NCBI RefSeq assembly: GCF_000420165.1
Contig: NZ_ATUK01000018.1
Location: 51,290-115,289, forward strand
Direction of reading: 5' to 3'
Source: Thioalkalivibrio sp. AKL19
GTDB lineage: Bacteria; Pseudomonadota; Gammaproteobacteria; Ectothiorhodospirales; Ectothiorhodospiraceae
DNA length: 64,000 nt
Both the position numbers and the translations under genes were made by a program. Positions within the stretch are counted from its first letter, which is position 1, and each line of letters starts with the position of its first letter. The notes below the pieces were generated by a model, which ran no database searches, was not told the DNA's origin, and worked only from the letters and a program-made list of their open reading frames with translations. Positions 26,321 to 35,401 of the stretch are shown here, in pieces.

Positions 26321-27781
26321 ATGATCCCGGTGATCGCGCTGGTCGGACGGCCGAACGTCGGCAAGTCCACGCTGTTCAATCAGCTCACGCGCTCGCGCGA
26401 TGCCCTGGTGGCGGATGTTGCCGGGCTGACGCGCGATCGTCAGTACGGCATCGGCAAGGTCGGCGACTTTCCCTACCTCGTGGTGGACACCGGCGGGCTC
26501 TCGGGCGAGGGCGCGGAGATGGACCGCGCGATGGCGGAGCAGACCCGGCGCGCGGTGAACGAGGCGGATCACGTGCTGTTCATGGTGGATGCCCGGGACG
26601 GCCTGACGCCGCAGGACCAGGCGATTGCGGACCAGCTGCGCGAGGCCGGCGTGAAGGCTCGCGTGGTGGTGAACAAGACCGATGGTCTGGATGCCGACTC
26701 CGTCAGTGCCGAGTTCTACGCCCTGGGGCTCGGGACGATCACGTCCATCGCGGCTGCCCACGGCCGAGGTGTGCAGGGCCTGATGCAGGCCGTGCGCCGG
26801 GACGTGGCGGCTGCTCGCCGGGTGTCGACGGATGCCGCCGGCGAGGAACCGGGTGAAGAGACGGCCAGCGACGGTCTCGACGAGGCCTCGCAGCAGGCCG
26901 CGCTGGATGACTGGCCGGGCATCCGCGTGGCGATTGTCGGGCGGCCCAACGTCGGCAAGTCGACCCTGGTCAACCGCATCCTGGGCGACGAGCGTGTGGT
27001 GGCCACGGATGTCGCCGGTACCACCCGCGACAGTATCTTTGTTCCGTTCGAGCGTGACGGTCAGGACTACACCCTGATCGATACCGCCGGGGTGCGCCGC
27101 CGGGCCCGGGTGCACGAGGTGATCGAGAAGTTCAGTGTCATCAAGACACTGCAGGCCATCGAGGCGGCCCACGTGGTGATCCTGGTGGTCGACGCCCAGT
27201 CCGGGCTGTCGGATCAGGATTCGCACCTGCTCGGGATGGTGATCGAGGCCGGGCGGGCGCTGGTGCTGGCCGTGAACAAGTGGGACGGCATGGAGGACCA
27301 CGCGCGCGAACGCATCCGCGACGAGCTGGACCGCCGCCTGGGCTTTGTCGATTTCGCCCGCATGCGCCTGATCTCGGCGCTGCACGGGACCAACGTCGGG
27401 CATTTGCTGGACGACGTGCGCGAGGCCCACGCCAGCGCCTTCCGCAAGGTCTCCACGCCGGAACTCACGCGCCTGCTGGAGGCCGCGGTAGCGGAGCACG
27501 CCCCGCCGATGGTCAGCGGGCGCCGGATCAAGCTGCGCTACGCCCACCAGGGCGGGCAAAACCCGCCGGTAATCGTGGTCCACGGCAACCAGACCGATTC
27601 CCTGCCGGGCAGCTACAAGCGCTACCTCGAAAACTTCTTCCGCAAGCACCTGGAGCTGGTGGGGACGCCCCTGCGGCTGGAATTCCGCTCCGGGCGCAAC
27701 CCCTACGCCGGGCGCCGCAACAAGCTGACCCCGCGCCAGCAGCAAAAGCGCAAACGCCTGATGCGGCACGTTCGCCGCTGA
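26321..27781 (+). CDS. der: Ribosome biogenesis GTPase Der (EngA)
   Basis: A 486-residue double-GTPase needed for 50S subunit assembly. Two G domains are evident: [13 protein letters not shown] at the N-terminus and [13 protein letters not shown] in the middle, each with NKxD (VNKTDG, VNKWDG) and switch regions. The C-terminal KH-like domain contains [18 protein letters not shown]. An acidic linker joins the G domains. Usual length. Confidence 0.97.
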   Translation: MIPVIALVGRPNVGKSTLFNQLTRSRDALVADVAGLTRDRQYGIGKVGDFPYLVVDTGGLSGEGAEMDRAMAEQTRRAVNEADHVLFMVDARDGLTPQDQAIADQLREAGVKARVVVNKTDGLDADSVSAEFYALGLGTITSIAAAHGRGVQGLMQAVRRDVAAARRVSTDAAGEEPGEETASDGLDEASQQAALDDWPGIRVAIVGRPNVGKSTLVNRILGDERVVATDVAGTTRDSIFVPFERDGQDYTLIDTAGVRRRARVHEVIEKFSVIKTLQAIEAAHVVILVVDAQSGLSDQDSHLLGMVIEAGRALVLAVNKWDGMEDHARERIRDELDRRLGFVDFARMRLISALHGTNVGHLLDDVREAHASAFRKVSTPELTRLLEAAVAEHAPPMVSGRRIKLRYAHQGGQNPPVIVVHGNQTDSLPGSYKRYLENFFRKHLELVGTPLRLEFRSGRNPYAGRRNKLTPRQQQKRKRLMRHVRR

Positions 27782-27789
27782 TCGCGACT

Positions 27790-28986
27790 GTGGTCCCGGA
27801 GCATCCCGCCAATCGGCTTCGTGACCCGGCGCTGTCCGGCTTTGCCGAGGTTGTCGAGCCGTTTCGGGTGATGGACATCCTGGCACGGGCCCAGGCGGCC
27901 GAGCGCACCGGGCGCGACATCATCCACCTGGAGGTAGGGGAGCCGGACTTCCCGACGCCGCCCGCGGTAATCGCGGCCGGTCGCGCCGCGCTGGCGGCCG
28001 GGGATACCCGTTACACCCCCGCGCACGGGACCCAGGCCCTGCGCGAGGCGCTGTCCGCCGACTACCGGCGACGCCATGGGGCCGAGGTCGACCCGGAACG
28101 CATCGTGATCACCGCGGGTGCCTCCGCAGCCATCCTGCTGGCGCTGGCGGGAGGGGTGAATCCGGGCGAGGAAGTCCTGCTGCCGGACCCCGGCTATGCC
28201 TGCAACCGCCAGTTTGTCGCCGCGCGTGGGGCGACCCCCGTGGGTTTGCCCGTCCAGGCAGAACATGCCTTCCAGCCGACCGCCGAGTCGATTGCCGCCG
28301 CGTGGGGCGCCAATACCCGGGCGGTGCTGCTCGGGTCGCCGGCGAACCCGACCGGGACCTGCCTGTCGCGTGACCGGCTGGCTGCGATCGTCGAGATCGT
28401 GCGCGAGCGGGGAGGCCTGGTGATCATGGACGAGATCTACGCCCAGATCGTCTTCGATACCCCGGAGCCCAGTGCCGCGGCCGGCTTCCCGGATGTGGTG
28501 GTGATCAACTCGTTCTCCAAGTACTTCGCCATGACCGGATGGCGCCTGGGCTGGATGGTGGTGCCGGAAGCCTGGGTGGACCCGGTACGGCGTCTGGCGC
28601 AGAACCTCTTCGTGGCCCCGGGCACTGTGGCGCAGGCCGCCGCACTCGCGGCTTTCGCCCCCGAAACCGAGGCCCTGCTGCAGTCCCAGGTCCAGGAACT
28701 AAAGGCGCGCCGGGATGTGCTACTGGACGCGTTGCCCAGGCTTGGCCTGGAAGTGCAGGCACGCCCGGAGGGGGCGTTCTATGTCTGGACCGACTGTCGG
28801 GCGCATGGAGTGGATTCCGAGGCCCTTTGTGCCCGAATCCTGGACGAGACGGGGGTGGCCCTGACTCCGGGGACGGACTTCAGCCCCACCCGCGGTCGTG
28901 ATTATGTGCGCATTGCCTACACTCAGTCCGAGTCCCGCCTGCGCGAGGCGCTGGAGCGCCTGCAAACCGTGTTCGCCCGCGGGTGA
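27790..28986 (+). CDS. PLP-dependent class I aminotransferase
   Basis: A 398-residue fold-type I aminotransferase. The start is probably the GTG at 27790, giving an N-terminal arm before VEPFRVMDILARAQ; the ATG at 27871 would cut into conserved sequence. Signature motifs: GEPDFPTP, SPANPTGTC, DEIY and the PLP lysine in SFSKYFAMTGWRLGW. It resembles alanine/aspartate-type (AlaA-like) enzymes; the substrate cannot be assigned. A truncated second copy lies at 31.4-31.7 kb, with which it shares a 77-nt identical block. Confidence 0.88.
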   Translation: MVPEHPANRLRDPALSGFAEVVEPFRVMDILARAQAAERTGRDIIHLEVGEPDFPTPPAVIAAGRAALAAGDTRYTPAHGTQALREALSADYRRRHGAEVDPERIVITAGASAAILLALAGGVNPGEEVLLPDPGYACNRQFVAARGATPVGLPVQAEHAFQPTAESIAAAWGANTRAVLLGSPANPTGTCLSRDRLAAIVEIVRERGGLVIMDEIYAQIVFDTPEPSAAAGFPDVVVINSFSKYFAMTGWRLGWMVVPEAWVDPVRRLAQNLFVAPGTVAQAAALAAFAPETEALLQSQVQELKARRDVLLDALPRLGLEVQARPEGAFYVWTDCRAHGVDSEALCARILDETGVALTPGTDFSPTRGRDYVRIAYTQSESRLREALERLQTVFARG

Positions 28987-29084
28987 CACGGCTCTCGCGG
29001 TTCCGGGGCCATCGCACTGCAGGAGGCTAGCCCTCTGGCCGAAGGGGCGCTGGCGAGGCCAAGATCGCCGAAAGGACTCGGCTC

Positions 29085-30752
29085 CTATGCGCTGGTGGCT
29101 GCGGTTTCGGGGGCCTCGTGGCGAGCGCCCTCCGGGGAGGCCAACAGCAGGGAGTAGCGGCGCAGCAGCCAGACCCCGCGCTCGAACAGGCTGGTGGCAC
29201 CGAACACTGCGTCACGCGTGCTGCCGACGAGTTCGCCGCCGGTCAGTAGACGGCGCCGGATCGAGTCCATCAGTTCCGATCGATCATGGGTCAGCGACTG
29301 CAGCAGTTCGATGTCGTCGGCATCCTCGGTACGCGCCGCATCGTTCAGCGTCAGCAGCATCATGTGGAGGGTCTCGATCAGGCCATGGGTCAGCGCACGC
29401 GCCTCGGCCGAGTCCTTGCCAGTGCGTGCGCGTTCGACCTCGATGACCAGGTCGTTGAGGGTCTCCTGCAGCGACCCGATCAGTTCGTTCCGGCTCTTCA
29501 ATACGATCGCATGGTCCAGGGTGGCGCCGCTGAGGGCGCCAGACAGGATCTCGTCCAGGAATTGTGCCGTCGCGTCCGCGACCTGGGTTCCGCCGCGCTG
29601 CAGGCTAACGCGGTCGTGACGGGGCTGTGGAATCTCGTCGCGCACGCCGTCGAGATATTCCGGCAGATGCCGCAGCAGGCGCAGCTGCTCCTGTTCAGCG
29701 AGCATCAGGGCACTGCCCGCGTCGTTCTGGGCCCCGGCGTACAGGTACTTCGGCTTTCCCAGGGTCTCCTCCGCGGTGGGTGGGGCCTTGCGTTCGAGAT
29801 AGTCGGCGACGCGGTGGTGGAACGGGTGCATGACCATGTCGCAGGCAATCTGATAGAGCACATAGGAGAACGCGATCTGGAAGCCAATCCCGATCGGGAG
29901 TGCGGCCAGCAAGGCCGCGACCAGCGGGATGCCGCCGTAGAACTCGATCCAGAACAGTGGAAGCAGCAGGGCCAACCCCATGGCCTTGAGGATAAACTGG
30001 TACAGCGCTAGCTGCCGCCCGAGCCCCTTGTGCGAGGCGGCCAGCACAAGGGTGCTGATGCCCGTGCCGAAGCCCGCGCCGTAGACCACCATCAGCCCGT
30101 ACTCCAGATCAATCACGCCACTGGCGGCCAAGGCCATGGTGACGATGGTGATGCTGGAGGCGGAGTGGGCGATGACCGCGAATACCAGCCCCGTCACGAA
30201 CGCGATCAGCAGGGATTGCGCCGAGAGGGACATCAGTTCGGTCATCCAGGGGAGGTCGGCCAGCGGCTTGGCCCCCTCCTTGATGAAGATCAGGCCCAGA
30301 AACAGCAGCCCAATGCCGAGCAGCGCGCGGATCAGATGGCGCAGGCGAGCGGACTGGTCGCGATCGAAATAGAACAGCAGACCGGTCACACCCACCAGGA
30401 TGAACACCATCAGGCTCAGGTCCAGGGCGGCGATCAGCACCAGCAGCGAGGTCCCGAGATTGGCGAAGTTGATGACCGGCTGGGCACGGCGCGCATCCAG
30501 CACGCCTGCGGTCACTAGCGAGATCAGCACGAAGATTACGGCGTGGATGCTCTGGCTGATGGCCCCGCCTACTAGTCCCAGCGCGGCAGCCGAACGATCG
30601 CTTGCGGTTGCCCGTCCGACCAGGGTGCGCAGGCGCCGATCCGCCAACTGGCGCAGATGTTCGCTGATCAGGCGGATGCCGACGAAAAACAGCCCGAGTC
30701 CCGCGAACAGGGTGGCGGCGATCTCGAACGTGACGATCCATTCATCATTCAT
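29085..30752 (-). CDS. Na/Pi cotransporter family protein (NptA/YjbB-like)
   Basis: A 555-residue membrane protein. Residues 1-310 carry about nine hydrophobic segments with the two inverted Na/Pi-cotransporter repeats (GGAISQSIHAVIFVLI and IAHSASSITIVTMALA). Residues from about 330 form a soluble, helical PhoU-like region (LGKPKYLYAGAQND, LMLAEQEQLRLLRHL). This arrangement is found in YjbB-type phosphate exporters. It sits between the intact aminotransferase and the truncated symporter copy, so it was probably inserted during the rearrangement. It converges on the aminotransferase. Confidence 0.88.
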   Translation of the reverse strand: MNDEWIVTFEIAATLFAGLGLFFVGIRLISEHLRQLADRRLRTLVGRATASDRSAAALGLVGGAISQSIHAVIFVLISLVTAGVLDARRAQPVINFANLGTSLLVLIAALDLSLMVFILVGVTGLLFYFDRDQSARLRHLIRALLGIGLLFLGLIFIKEGAKPLADLPWMTELMSLSAQSLLIAFVTGLVFAVIAHSASSITIVTMALAASGVIDLEYGLMVVYGAGFGTGISTLVLAASHKGLGRQLALYQFILKAMGLALLLPLFWIEFYGGIPLVAALLAALPIGIGFQIAFSYVLYQIACDMVMHPFHHRVADYLERKAPPTAEETLGKPKYLYAGAQNDAGSALMLAEQEQLRLLRHLPEYLDGVRDEIPQPRHDRVSLQRGGTQVADATAQFLDEILSGALSGATLDHAIVLKSRNELIGSLQETLNDLVIEVERARTGKDSAEARALTHGLIETLHMMLLTLNDAARTEDADDIELLQSLTHDRSELMDSIRRRLLTGGELVGSTRDAVFGATSLFERGVWLLRRYSLLLASPEGARHEAPETAATSA

Positions 30753-30801
30753 GGGCGTATTCTAACGGGGCCTGAGGACGCAACGTGCAGCGGGCGTCGG
30801 T

Positions 30802-31356
30802 TCACAACGGCAGATGGCCGCTCAGGTCCGACAGCTGCCAAAAGCGGCCGAGCAGGGCCGCGGGCGCGACATAACGCAGGATCGTGCGCCATAACGAGTC
30901 GGTGATTCGCCACTGTCCCATCTCGCTGACGGCGATCTGGTTGGGGATGACCCAGCCCGCGAACAGGGCGATCAGCAATCCGCTCATGGGTAGCAGGATA
31001 TTGATTGAGGCATGCTCGATCAGTTGGTAGAGCGTGGGCAGTTCTCGCCCCAGCAGGGTTAGCTCGATCTGCGCCCATTCGGCATCGGTGAACGAGGCAA
31101 TGGTGATCAGGCTGAGCCCCCAGATTGCGAGTCCGGAGATCATCGCAGCCCCGGCCGGATGCATCCCGAAGCGCTCCCTTAGCAGGTGCGCGAAGACCTG
31201 CACATTGGCAATCATGGTGCTGAATACCCCGATACCCAGGACCACGAAAAATACGGTCGCGAACAGCACACCCGCCGGGATTGCCGAGAGTGCCAGGGGC
31301 AGAGTCTCGAACATCAGGCCCGGCCCCGCGGCGGGGTTCAGCCCATGGGCGAACAC
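30802..31356 (-). pseudogene. Truncated NSS-family Na+ symporter (C-terminal part only)
   Basis: About 184 residues match the C-terminal 40% of the intact symporter at 31761-33134 (compare GLNPAAGPGLMFETLPLAL with GLDPAEGPGLMFQTVPLAL; LLGRELPTLYQLIEHASIN with LLGRELPTLYHAIEHIAIN). The first seven or so membrane segments are missing; upstream sequence switches abruptly at about 31357 to the aminotransferase remnant. Without helices TM1 and TM6 it cannot transport. Divergence from the intact copy shows it is not recent. Confidence 0.85.
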
Positions 31357-31359
31357 GGG

Positions 31360-31740
31360 CGCCTGGGCTGGATGGTGGTGCCGGAGACCTGGGTAGACCC
31401 GGTGCGGCGCCTGGCGCAGAACCTGTTCGTGGCCCCGGGCACTGTGGCGCAGGCCGCCGCACTCGCGGCTTTCGCCCCCGAAACCGAGGCCCTGCTGCAG
31501 TCTCTGGTCCAGGAACTAAAGGCACGCCCGGAGGGGGCGTTCTACATCTATGCCGACTGCACGGCCCATGGACCGGATTCCGAGGCCCTTTGTGCGCGCA
31601 TTCTCGACGAGGCCGGCGTGGCCCTGACGCCCGGCACCGATTTCAGCCCCACCCGGGGCCGGGACTACCTGCGCATCGCCTATACCCAGTCGGAGACCCG
31701 GCTGCGCGAGGCGGTGGAGCGCCTGCGGGCCGCGTTGTAG
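31360..31740 (+). pseudogene. Truncated aminotransferase (C-terminal fragment)
   Basis: From RLGWMVVPETWVDPVRRLAQ to the TAG at 31740 this matches the last third of the aminotransferase at 27790-28986. It lacks the catalytic lysine and everything before it. Relative to the intact gene it also lacks 54 nt (18 codons) after QELKAR, between GGC(A/G)CGCC repeats. A 77-nt block (31426-31502) is identical to 28609-28685 while flanks differ, suggesting gene conversion. Confidence 0.88.
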
Positions 31741-31760
31741 GCGCCTGGGTGTGATCAGAC

Positions 31761-33134
31761 CTAGAGCACCCCGACCAGGTTCAGCAGGAGTACGCCGAGG
31801 CCGACCGGGGCCACGTAGCGCACCACGAAGCGCCAGATCGTGAAGCCAGCGGGTGGCAGGGCGAGCTCCTCGCGGGCCATGCGGTCCTTGATCACCCAGC
31901 CGGCGAACACCGCGATCAGCAGCCCGCCCACGGGCAGCAGCAGATTGATCGCGATGTGCTCGATGGCGTGATAGAGCGTCGGGAGCTCGCGCCCCAGCAG
32001 GGTGATGTCCAGGCGTGTCCAGTCGGCGCCGCTGAACGAGAACACGCTGGCCAGGCTGAGCAACCAGACCGCGCCACCGCAGGCCAGGGCGGCGCGGATG
32101 CGCGAGGCGTGCAGGCGTTCGTGAAACAGGTGCACGAACGCGCGGGCGTTGGTGATCATGGTGCTGAACGCGGCCAGGCTCAGGGTGGCGAAGAACAGCG
32201 TGGTCAGCACGACGCCGGCGGGTACCGCCGCGAGGGCCAGGGGGACGGTCTGGAACATCAGGCCCGGTCCCTCGGCCGGATCGAGTCCGAAGCCGAACAC
32301 AATGGGGAAGATCGCCAGCCCCGCGATCAAGGCCACGGCGGTATCCGCCAGCGCCACCCCGATGGCGGTGCGGGCGATGGACGTCTCCTGTGGCAGGTAG
32401 GCGCCGAACATCATCAGCACGCCGGCGGCCAGCGTCATGGTGAAAAACGCGTGCCCCACCGCGATGAGGACGCCGTGCGGGCTGAGTGCGGAGAAGTCCG
32501 GGCGCAGCAGGAATTCGAGGGCCTGCCGGGGTTCCCCGATCCACCAGGCGCTCGCTAGGGCGGTCAGCAAAAGTACCAGTAGCACCGGCATCAGCACATG
32601 CAGCCAGCGTTCCAGGCCCTGGCGCAGGCCCAGGGCGACGATGGCGAAGGCGAGGGTGACGGCGAGGGTGCTCCAGGCGAGCATTTCGACGGGGGAGGCG
32701 GTCATCGCGGCGAACAGCCGCGCCACCTGCTCGCCGCCCGCCCCGACAAAGGCCCCGGTGGCGGCCTTGTGGACGTACGAGAAGGCCCAGCCGGTGATTA
32801 CCACGTAGAAGCTCATGATCAGGAAGGCGGCGAACAGCCCCAGCCAGCCAACCAGTTGCCACAGGTCGTGGGCGCCGCTTTCGCGTGCCACCGCACGGGC
32901 GGCATAGCCCGGCGAGCGGCGGCCGCGGCGCCCGATCATGACCTCGGCCATCATGATCGGGATGCCGATCAGGACGATGCAGCCGACGTAGATCAGCAGG
33001 AACGCACCGCCCCCGTTCTGACCGAGGATGTAGGGAAACTTCCAGACGTTTCCCAGTCCGACCGCCGACGCCGTGGCCGCCAGGAAGAACGCGTAGCCGT
33101 GGCTCCAGCGCTGCGCGGTGGCGGTGATGTCCAT
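31761..33134 (-). CDS. Sodium-dependent neurotransmitter:sodium symporter (NSS) family transporter
   Basis: A 457-residue LeuT-fold transporter with 11-12 hydrophobic segments. The TM1 Na+/substrate-site signature ATASAVGLGNVWKFPYILGQ is intact, and the TM6 region (GHAFFTMTLAAGVLMMFGAY) is present. Bacterial members take up amino acids with Na+; the specific substrate is unknown. The C-terminal half is duplicated in the pseudogene at 30.8-31.4 kb. It starts 10 nt after pgm on the same strand. Confidence 0.92.
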   Translation of the reverse strand: MDITATAQRWSHGYAFFLAATASAVGLGNVWKFPYILGQNGGGAFLLIYVGCIVLIGIPIMMAEVMIGRRGRRSPGYAARAVARESGAHDLWQLVGWLGLFAAFLIMSFYVVITGWAFSYVHKAATGAFVGAGGEQVARLFAAMTASPVEMLAWSTLAVTLAFAIVALGLRQGLERWLHVLMPVLLVLLLTALASAWWIGEPRQALEFLLRPDFSALSPHGVLIAVGHAFFTMTLAAGVLMMFGAYLPQETSIARTAIGVALADTAVALIAGLAIFPIVFGFGLDPAEGPGLMFQTVPLALAAVPAGVVLTTLFFATLSLAAFSTMITNARAFVHLFHERLHASRIRAALACGGAVWLLSLASVFSFSGADWTRLDITLLGRELPTLYHAIEHIAINLLLPVGGLLIAVFAGWVIKDRMAREELALPPAGFTIWRFVVRYVAPVGLGVLLLNLVGVL

Positions 33135-33144
33135 CCGGCGCGGC

Positions 33145-34782
33145 TCAGGTGATGACGTCGGGCTTCTCGCGGCGAGTCAGGCCGGGGATGTCGCCCAGGC
33201 GGCAGGCGGCATCGATCAGCGGTCGCAGCAATTCCTGCGGGTCGGCATCCAGGTGTTCGGGATGGGTCTCGTGCTGTTCGATATACAGGCGCAACGTGGC
33301 GCCCTCGGTACCGGTGCCGGACAGGCGGAAGACGATGCGGGCACCGCTCTCGAACAGCACTCGCAGGCCCTGGTGCTCGGTCAGGCTGTTGTCCACCGGA
33401 TCGCGGTAGGCGAAGTCGTCCGCGCGGGCCACGCGCATGCCGGCCAGTGATTGTCCCGGCAGCACCGAGAGCTGTTCGCGGATGCGCGCCATCACCTGCT
33501 CGGCGCGGTCGCTCTCCACGGCCTCGTAGTCGTGCCGGGTGTAGTAGTGGCGACCGTACTGGCGCCAGTGGTCGCGCACGATCTCCTCCACCGACTGACG
33601 CCGGGCGGCCAGCAGGTTGAGCCAGAACAGTACGGCCCACAGCCCGTCCTTCTCGCGCACGTGGTCGGAGCTGGTGCCGAAGCTCTCCTCGCCGCACAGG
33701 CGGATGCGCCCGTCGTCCAGCAGGTTGCCAAAGAACTTCCAGCCGGTGGGGGTCTCGAAGCAGGGCACGGCCAGCTTCTCGGCGACCACGTCCACGGCCT
33801 GGCTGGTGGGCATGCTGCGGGCCACGCCCTTCAGGCCGTCGGCAAACGCCGGGATGTGATGGGCATTGGCCGCCATGATCGCGAGACTGTCCGACGGCGT
33901 GACGAAGAAGTGCCGGCCGAGGATCATGTTGCGGTCGCCGTCGCCGTCCGAGGCGGCCCCGAAATCCGGGGCGTCGCGGCCGAACAGGGCCTCGCTCAAC
34001 TCGCGCGCGTGGGACAGGTTCGGGTCCGGGTGACGCCCGCCAAAGTCGGCCAGGGGCTCCGCGCGCAGGATGGTGTCGGCCGGGGCCCCGAGGCGGTTGA
34101 CCAGGATCTCCTCGGCGTACGGGCCGGTGACCGCGTGCATCGCATCGAAGCGCATGCGGAAGTGATCGGAGCGCAGCAGGTCGCCGATGCGTTCGAAGTC
34201 GAACAGCGTGGCCATGTAGTCGGCATAGGTCCCGACGGGGTCGACGACCTCGACCGCCATGTCCCCGAGCGGGCCCGCGTGCAGGTGGTCGATATCCACG
34301 TGTTCCGTGCCGTTCGCGATGCGGTAGTGGCCGAGGCGGGTGCTCTGCTCGAAGATGGCGTCGGTCACTGCGGGTGGCGCCGGGCCGCCATTGGCGGTAT
34401 TGAGCTTGACGCCAAAATCGCCCTCCGGTCCGCCCGGATTGTGCGAGGCCGAAAGGATCAGTGCGCCAGTGGCCCCGCGCGAGCGGATCAGGTAGGAGGC
34501 CGCCGGGGTCGACAGCAGACCCCCGAGGCCCACGGCCACCTTCTGCACACCGTTGGCGAGCGCCATGCGCAGGATGACCTGGATCGCCTCGCGGTTATGG
34601 AAGCGTCCGTCGCCGCCGAGGAGCAGTTCGCCGTCCTTCAGTTCCGGACAGGCATCGAAGATGCTCTGGATGTAGTTCTCGAGATAGTGTGGCTGGCGGA
34701 ATTGCCGGACGCGCTTGCGCAGGCCGGAGGTGCCGGGTTTCTGATCGGGGAAGGGCCGGGTCGTGACGACGCTGATGTCCAT
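33145..34782 (-). CDS. pgm: Phosphoglucomutase (alpha-D-glucose specific)
   Basis: A 545-residue alpha-phosphohexomutase interconverting glucose-1- and glucose-6-phosphate for glycogen and nucleotide-sugar supply. The start MDISVVTTRPFPDQKPGTSG is preceded by AAGGA. The catalytic serine lies in LSASHNPGG, the metal loop is DGDGDRN, the sugar-specificity loop is GEESFGT and the phosphate site is RLSGTGTEG. Full length. Glucose-1-P made here would feed the UDP-glucose dehydrogenase pathway at 59-60 kb. Confidence 0.95.
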   Translation of the reverse strand: MDISVVTTRPFPDQKPGTSGLRKRVRQFRQPHYLENYIQSIFDACPELKDGELLLGGDGRFHNREAIQVILRMALANGVQKVAVGLGGLLSTPAASYLIRSRGATGALILSASHNPGGPEGDFGVKLNTANGGPAPPAVTDAIFEQSTRLGHYRIANGTEHVDIDHLHAGPLGDMAVEVVDPVGTYADYMATLFDFERIGDLLRSDHFRMRFDAMHAVTGPYAEEILVNRLGAPADTILRAEPLADFGGRHPDPNLSHARELSEALFGRDAPDFGAASDGDGDRNMILGRHFFVTPSDSLAIMAANAHHIPAFADGLKGVARSMPTSQAVDVVAEKLAVPCFETPTGWKFFGNLLDDGRIRLCGEESFGTSSDHVREKDGLWAVLFWLNLLAARRQSVEEIVRDHWRQYGRHYYTRHDYEAVESDRAEQVMARIREQLSVLPGQSLAGMRVARADDFAYRDPVDNSLTEHQGLRVLFESGARIVFRLSGTGTEGATLRLYIEQHETHPEHLDADPQELLRPLIDAACRLGDIPGLTRREKPDVIT

Positions 34783-34894
34783 GGGGTCGCGCATCCTTGT
34801 TGGTCCATTCGAAGGTACCAAAAAGGCCCGGGGGTGTCCCGCCCGATGATACTGATGCTCGCGGAATTGCCGTCGTTTCCCTAGACTGCGCGGC

Positions 34895-35377
34895 ATGTTG
34901 CTGGAGCGTAAGACCCCGTCCCATCTGGAGCCCAGGCCCGAGAGCTTTGCGGCGCTGATGGAGATGTACGAGGAGAACTACCTCGCACTGCGCCGTCTGT
35001 GCCCGGAACTCGAGCGGCAGCCGTTGCGGTCGGTGTCGCGGGTCGACGGCGCGCTGGACCTGTACCTGGAGGTGCTGGAGCGCACGCGTTACACCACCAC
35101 GCTGCATCTGACCTATCGGTTCGACCACCACGGCGAGTGGCGCCAGCAGCCGGACATGCGCGTGCGCATGTTCCACGATGCGCGCCAGGCCGAGGTGCTG
35201 GAGCTGCACTGCCGGACCATGGGCGAGGACACGGCGCAGGAGATGCTGACCGGGCACCCGGGGCTGGTCTGCCGCTGGCGGCACAACCGCTTCCTGTACA
35301 AGTGGCTGCGCTACTGCCTGCGCCAGGGGCACCGCTTCCTCGCGGATGCCGCGTCGCAGGCGGTCGCGGTCGAGTAG
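34895..35377 (+). CDS. DUF1249 family protein (YqiB-like)
   Basis: A 160-residue soluble protein with the DUF1249 pattern (FAALMEMYEENYLALRRLCP, YRFDHHGEWRQQPDMRVRMF and NRFLYKWLRYCLRQGHRF). Proteins of this family are widespread in gammaproteobacteria; their molecular function is unknown. Divergent from pgm, convergent with the GGDEF-EAL gene 25 nt away. Confidence 0.9.
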   Translation: MLLERKTPSHLEPRPESFAALMEMYEENYLALRRLCPELERQPLRSVSRVDGALDLYLEVLERTRYTTTLHLTYRFDHHGEWRQQPDMRVRMFHDARQAEVLELHCRTMGEDTAQEMLTGHPGLVCRWRHNRFLYKWLRYCLRQGHRFLADAASQAVAVE

Positions 35378-35401
35378 GGGGCGTTTAGGCGGCGCTCCGG
35401 C

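Noticed and set aside
28987..29084. tRNA or small RNA after the aminotransferase
   Set aside because: Only short GC-rich hairpins are seen; no cloverleaf, CCA end or promoter could be drawn.
30802..31356. Symporter fragment as a functional short transporter
   Set aside because: It lacks the N-terminal helices that form the Na+ and substrate site, and its first Met lies at a rearrangement junction.
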